In this document: in pieces, positions 6,843 to 10,180 of the stretch
How positions within the stretch are numbered: position 1 is the stretch's first letter
Layout of the letters: each line of letters opens with the position of its first letter
Origin: Candidatus Aminicenantota bacterium
GTDB taxonomy: Bacteria > Acidobacteriota > Aminicenantia > Aminicenantales > Aminicenantaceae
DNA: 10,180 nt
Assembly: GCA_030617525.1 (NCBI GenBank)
Contig: JAUWVG010000045.1
Location: 1-10,180 of the forward strand
Direction: 5' to 3'
Notes under the pieces: model-generated
Seen by the model: only the letters and a program-made list of their open reading frames with translations
What the model was told of the DNA's origin: nothing
The model's database searches: none
Made by a program: the position numbers and the translations under genes

Positions 6843-7763
6843 GTGCCTAAAACATCATTATTGATTCTTCCCGATTCGGGACAAGATCAACGAGTGGATA
6901 TCTTTCTGTCTCAGAAATATCCTCAACTCAGCCGTTCGTATATTCAAAAATTAGCAAAAGAACATCGTGTCAAAGTAAATGGTCAAAGTGTAAAACCCAG
7001 TTATCGCTTGAAAACCGGGGATACAGTTGAAATAGATAGTGTCACTCTTGTTCCTCAGCAAGATCCTATTTTGCCTGCAAACATTCCATTGAAGAGTCTC
7101 TTTGAGGATGAACATATTCTCGTGATCGAAAAACCGTCAGGGTTGGTCGTGCATCCTGGAGCCGGAACCACCAGGCATACTCTTGTTAACGCCTTGCTTT
7201 TTCATTGTCCCTCATTGAGTGGAGTGGGTGAAAAAAAACGACCGGGAATTGTCCATCGTCTGGATAAAGAGACGTCAGGTGTTATGGTGGTGGCCAAAAC
7301 CCAACTGGCTCATGAAGAGCTTCAGCGCCAATTTAAGGCCAGAGAAGTGGAAAAACTATACCTTGGGCTTGTGTGGGGAAAGATGCCTGAAAAGAAGGGG
7401 CAGTTCACATGGGCTATCGGCCGCAATGAGAAGCAAAGACAACGGATTTCGATCAAGACGAAAAATCCCAAAGCAGCCGAAACTCATTTCACTGTTAGAC
7501 AAGAATGGGATGAAGTCTCTTTGCTCGAGATCAGGCCTCTCACAGGGAGAACGCATCAAATAAGAGTTCATTTTGCGGCTTCAGGACATCCGGTTGTTGG
7601 AGATACTAAATACGGTCGGAAAAAAACAAAACTGGAAACATCTCGTTTATTTCTTCATGCTCTTCAACTGGCTTTTGTGCATCCCGGATCAAAGGAAAGA
7701 GTGAAATTCAGTTCTCCTCTCCCGAAAGAACTCAGTGAATTTCTCGAAAAGCTATCTCTTTAA
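6843..7763 (+). CDS. rluD: RluA/RluD-family 23S rRNA pseudouridine synthase
   Basis: The product isomerises specific uridines in structured RNA, most probably in 23S rRNA during large-subunit assembly. It has 306 residues. An N-terminal S4 RNA-binding domain (about 16-65) includes SRSYIQKLAKE and VKVNGQSVKPSYRLKTGD. The catalytic domain follows with VIEKPSGLVVHPG (94-106), the family motif HRLDKETSG (138-146) with nucleophile Asp141, EKLYLGLVWG (170-179) and RPLTGRTHQIRVH (231-243). The S4 domain plus this core is the layout of RluD and RluC. The overall match is closer to RluD (LIVINKPAGLVVHPG-type segment), but the exact target uridines cannot be read from sequence. The start is a GTG immediately after the lgt stop, last in the ileS cluster. 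No convincing terminator follows. Confidence 0.93.
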   Translation: MPKTSLLILPDSGQDQRVDIFLSQKYPQLSRSYIQKLAKEHRVKVNGQSVKPSYRLKTGDTVEIDSVTLVPQQDPILPANIPLKSLFEDEHILVIEKPSGLVVHPGAGTTRHTLVNALLFHCPSLSGVGEKKRPGIVHRLDKETSGVMVVAKTQLAHEELQRQFKAREVEKLYLGLVWGKMPEKKGQFTWAIGRNEKQRQRISIKTKNPKAAETHFTVRQEWDEVSLLEIRPLTGRTHQIRVHFAASGHPVVGDTKYGRKKTKLETSRLFLHALQLAFVHPGSKERVKFSSPLPKELSEFLEKLSL

Positions 7764-7863
7764 ATATATCTTCAAATCATTCCTAATTCCTTGATATTAA
7801 AAGTGAGTTCTGTAAAGTGATACGAAATCACGGATTGGAAATGAAAAAAGCATCTTTTTTTTC

Positions 7864-7893
7864 TTGAGAAAAAGGGAATACTTGTTGTATTAT
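7864..7893 (+). promoter_or_regulatory. Promoter for the EF-G-2-type gene
   Basis: TTGAGA (7864-7869) is followed by an 18-nt spacer and TATTAT (7888-7893), each matching five of six consensus bases. Transcription would start near 7900 and give a leader of about 73 nt. That leader shows no recognisable riboswitch or attenuator. The remainder of the 209-nt gap (7764-7972) is AT-rich and holds no gene I can support. Confidence 0.6.
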
Positions 7894-7960
7894 AAATCTT
7901 GTGATTTTTTAACCTGAATGCAGTTTTCGAAATAAAAATGCACAATATTTATTTAGTTTT

Positions 7961-7965
7961 GGAGG
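7961..7965 (+). promoter_or_regulatory. Strong ribosome binding site of the EF-G-2-type gene
   Basis: GGAGG sits 7 nt before the ATG at 7973. It is the strongest Shine-Dalgarno in the window, in contrast to nadC and nadB, which have none that is clear. Confidence 0.8.
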
Positions 7966-7972
7966 CCAGAAG

Positions 7973-10060
7973 ATGAAAGACTATCCTGTAGTAAATATCC
8001 GGAATATAGCCATTGTTGGGCATGGATCCTCGGGAAAAACATCTCTCACGTCCGCCATGTTGTTTGATGTGGGAGCGACAACGAGATTTACTAAAGTGGA
8101 CAAGGGAAATACAATAACAGATTATGATCCTGATGAAATTGAGAGAAAAATTTCTATAAATTCTGCATTATGTCACTGCGAGTGGAAAGATCACAAGCTC
8201 AACATCGTTGACTGTCCAGGGTATGCCAACTTTCTATGGGATACAAGAGCATCCTTAAGAGCTGTGGATGCCGGTGTACTTGTAGTCTGTAGTGTTGCTG
8301 GCGTTGAAGTTGGGACAGAAAAATCCTGGGCGATGTTTGAAGAGTTTGAACTTCCCTACATGTTTGTTATCAATAAGCTCGATCGGGAAAATTCGAATTT
8401 TGAACGAACTGTAGATTCTATACATGAGTTTTTTGGGAGACATGCCATTCCTGTTCAGATTCCTATCGGTTCCGAAGCAAATTTTCGTGGTATTGTGGAT
8501 TTGATCAAGAAAAAAGCTTACGAGTTTGAAAAAGACGAAAGTGGAAAGATGAAAGAGATTGAAATCCCTGAAGATTTGAAAGAGGAAGCACAGAAAAAAA
8601 TGGAAGAACTGACTGAAATGGTGGCAGAAAACGATGAACAGTTGATGGAAAAATATTTCGAGAGCGGTGAGCTTTCCACTGAGGAATTGATCAGTGGTTT
8701 AAAAAAAAGCATCATAGAAAAACAGATAATCCCGATTTATATGGTGTCAGCATTGACAAATATTGGGGTCCAGCCTCTTCTTGAAGGCATGGTAAACTTT
8801 TTTCCATCTCCATTGTTTAGGGAAAAGATCAAGAGTGAAGAGGGTGACGTAAAGTCTACATTAGATGGGCCTTTTTCTGCACTTGTATTTAAAACCTTAT
8901 CAGATCCCTATACCGGGAGAGTTTCTCTTTTCAGAGTATTCTCCGGCAAGGTGAATCCGGATGCGACGGTCACGAATTCCAATAAAGAATCAAACGAAAA
9001 ACTTGGTGGATTATTTTTTCTCCAAGGAGAACAGCAGATTCCGGCAGGGCAGGCCAAAGCAGGTGACCTTGTTGCTACAGCTAAGCTCAAGGACACATCA
9101 ACTGGTGATACACTCTGTGCAAAAGGGGGGAGTATCAGGTTTTCTTCCATTAAATTTCCGGAGCCATCGATCTCTTTTGCTATTGAACCCAAAACAAGGG
9201 CAGATGAGGATAAAATTTCTCAAGCGATCCATAGAATTACCGAAGAAGATCCTACAGCAAGGATAGAAAGGGATACCGAGACAAACGAGCTCATTATTTC
9301 AGGGAACGGACAGCTTCATGTTGAAATCATCATCAATCGACTGCAGAAGAGATTTAATGTCAATGTTGATCTGAAGCCTCCAAAAATTCCTTACAAAGAA
9401 ACCATTAAAGGAAAATCCGATGTTCAAGGAAAATACAAAAAACAGACAGGTGGACGAGGTCAGTATGGTGATGTCCACATCAAAATAGAACCTCTTCCAA
9501 AAGGAAAAGAATTTGAATTCGAGGATAAAATATTTGGAGGATCTATCCCAAAAAATTATATTCCCTCAATTGAGAAAGGGATCCAAGAAGCTCGAAAAAA
9601 AGGTGTTATTGCCGGCTATCCGACAATCAACTTTAAGGTTCAGCTCTATGATGGAACCTACCATGATGTGGATTCTTCGGATATTGCGTTTAAGATTGCT
9701 GCGTCCATGGCTTTCAAAAAGGGGATTAAAGCGGCCAAACCAACTCTTCTCGAGCCAATTATGACAGCAGAAATCTATACTCCGGAAGCCTATATGGGAG
9801 ATATCATGGGGAATCTCAATGGCCGGAGAGGAAAAGTTCAGGGTATGGAACAGAAGGGAAACATGAGGATTATCAAGGCCCAGGTTCCCATGGCGGAAAT
9901 GTTGGATTTTGAGCCGACTCTGACATCTATTACAGGGGGGAGAGGATCATTCCTCATGGAATTTTCTCACTATGAGGAAGTTCCAGGGCAGCTTCAGCAA
10001 AAGATCATTCAAGCGTCCATCAAAGAGGGCCGAATCAGGCCTGAGGAAGAAGAAAAATAG
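7973..10060 (+). CDS. Elongation factor G-like GTPase (EF-G-2 / FusA2 type)
   Basis: A ribosome-binding translational GTPase of 695 residues with the full five-domain EF-G plan. The G domain has G1 GHGSSGKTS (16-24), a switch I region ending EIERKISIN (55-63), G3 DCPGY (80-84), G4 NKLD (134-137) and G5 SALTN (259-263). Domain II starts near 297. Domain IV has TGGRGQYGD (492-500) and the tip loop YHDVDSSDIAFK (563-574), and domain V includes YMGDIMGNLNGRRG (607-620). Canonical EF-G has AHIDAGKT, RGITI and DTPGH. Here these read GHGSSGKT, RKISI and DCPGY, so the histidine that positions the catalytic water is tyrosine. As I recall, that Tyr substitution and the GHG-type P-loop mark the EF-G-2 group (Thermus TTHA1498, mycobacterial FusA2). 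The intact domain IV tip suggests it can still enter the A site. It stands alone after its own promoter, not in a str operon. Databases may label it simply fusA. Confidence 0.93.
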   Translation: MKDYPVVNIRNIAIVGHGSSGKTSLTSAMLFDVGATTRFTKVDKGNTITDYDPDEIERKISINSALCHCEWKDHKLNIVDCPGYANFLWDTRASLRAVDAGVLVVCSVAGVEVGTEKSWAMFEEFELPYMFVINKLDRENSNFERTVDSIHEFFGRHAIPVQIPIGSEANFRGIVDLIKKKAYEFEKDESGKMKEIEIPEDLKEEAQKKMEELTEMVAENDEQLMEKYFESGELSTEELISGLKKSIIEKQIIPIYMVSALTNIGVQPLLEGMVNFFPSPLFREKIKSEEGDVKSTLDGPFSALVFKTLSDPYTGRVSLFRVFSGKVNPDATVTNSNKESNEKLGGLFFLQGEQQIPAGQAKAGDLVATAKLKDTSTGDTLCAKGGSIRFSSIKFPEPSISFAIEPKTRADEDKISQAIHRITEEDPTARIERDTETNELIISGNGQLHVEIIINRLQKRFNVNVDLKPPKIPYKETIKGKSDVQGKYKKQTGGRGQYGDVHIKIEPLPKGKEFEFEDKIFGGSIPKNYIPSIEKGIQEARKKGVIAGYPTINFKVQLYDGTYHDVDSSDIAFKIAASMAFKKGIKAAKPTLLEPIMTAEIYTPEAYMGDIMGNLNGRRGKVQGMEQKGNMRIIKAQVPMAEMLDFEPTLTSITGGRGSFLMEFSHYEEVPGQLQQKIIQASIKEGRIRPEEEEK

Positions 10061-10063
10061 CAG

Positions 10064-10180
10064 CTAATCGGCAAAGTAGCCGGCACGGTGAGTGACGCGG
10101 AAATTTTTTCCCTTCACTCGAATTTTCACGTTTTTAAATTCCCCATCCTGTTTGTAATTGAGAGGGGAATAGTAGACTAA
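10064..10180 (-). CDS. C-terminal fragment of a VWFA-related-like protein
   Basis: The - strand reads open from the right window edge (10180) for 38 codons to a TAG at 10066-10064; the 5' part lies outside the window. The tail contains YYSPLNYKQDGEFKNVKIRV (residues 3-22 of the fragment) and ends THRAGYFAD. A segment of Y-SP-N-DG-F, then a beta strand of alternating K/V, then RAGYFA, resembles how I recall the C-termini of the VWFA-related proteins first described from Acidobacteria (TIGR03436). Those are mostly secreted or periplasmic, of unknown role. The stretch is clearly protein-like and not a shadow of another gene, but 38 residues allow only a tentative family call. It converges on the EF-G-2 gene with 3 nt between the two stops. 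Confidence 0.6.
   Translation of the reverse strand, partial: LVYYSPLNYKQDGEFKNVKIRVKGKNFRVTHRAGYFAD

Noticed and set aside
7817..7831. A GTGAT-ACGAA-ATCAC hairpin in the rluD to EF-G-2 gap
   Set aside because: A five-pair stem with no T tract is expected by chance and is not a convincing terminator or operator.
7843..7863. An A-rich/T-rich hairpin (GAAAAAAG, loop CAT, CTTTTTT) as an rluD terminator
   Set aside because: The stem is almost all A-T pairs, so it would be too weak, and the T run is part of the stem. It also sits directly upstream of the EF-G-2 promoter.

Overview
This is a bacterial chromosomal window of moderate to low GC, made almost entirely of housekeeping genes. The + strand carries seven complete genes: nadC, nadB, ileS, lspA, lgt, an rluD-type pseudouridine synthase gene and an EF-G-2-type GTPase gene. 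Two genes on the - strand are cut by the window edges. Neither appears as a complete ORF, and both were found by translating the edges by hand. The left one is the N-terminus of a multi-pass membrane protein that looks like the lysylphosphatidylglycerol-synthase-TM / UPF0104 flippase-like family. The right one is the last 38 codons of a protein resembling the C-terminus of VWFA-related (TIGR03436-like) proteins.

Layout. At 1-174 (-) is the flippase-like start. At 175-308 is a short divergent intergenic region holding a perfect 34-bp inverted repeat with a 6-nt loop; promoter-like -35 hexamers lie at its two outer tips and fire outward. At 309-2718 are nadC and nadB, separated by 4 nt, encoding two steps of de novo NAD synthesis. 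At 2795-7763 is a tightly packed ileS-lspA-lgt-rluD cluster with its own promoter; successive genes overlap by 4 nt, overlap by 19 nt, or abut. A 209-bp gap with a promoter leads to the EF-G-2 gene at 7973-10060. Its stop codon lies 3 nt from the stop codon of the convergent VWFA-type gene.

How the genes fit together. NadB oxidises aspartate to iminoaspartate and NadC turns quinolinate into nicotinate mononucleotide; NadA, the step between them, is not in the window. Lgt lipidates prolipoproteins and LspA then cleaves their signal peptides, so these adjacent genes encode consecutive steps of lipoprotein maturation. IleS, the RluD-type enzyme and the EF-G-like factor all serve translation.

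Organism. The operon style, ileS-lspA pairing, VWFA-like tail and hairpin with a GGGGACAGGCCC core suggest a bacterium of the Acidobacteriota/Aminicenantes or deltaproteobacterial kind. This is a weak inference and I would not assign a phylum from this window. I saw no tRNA, rRNA, CRISPR array, transposase gene or phage gene. No new multi-gene system is evident. The most unusual pieces are the palindromic repeat with apparently leaderless divergent promoters and the non-canonical G-domain of the EF-G paralogue.
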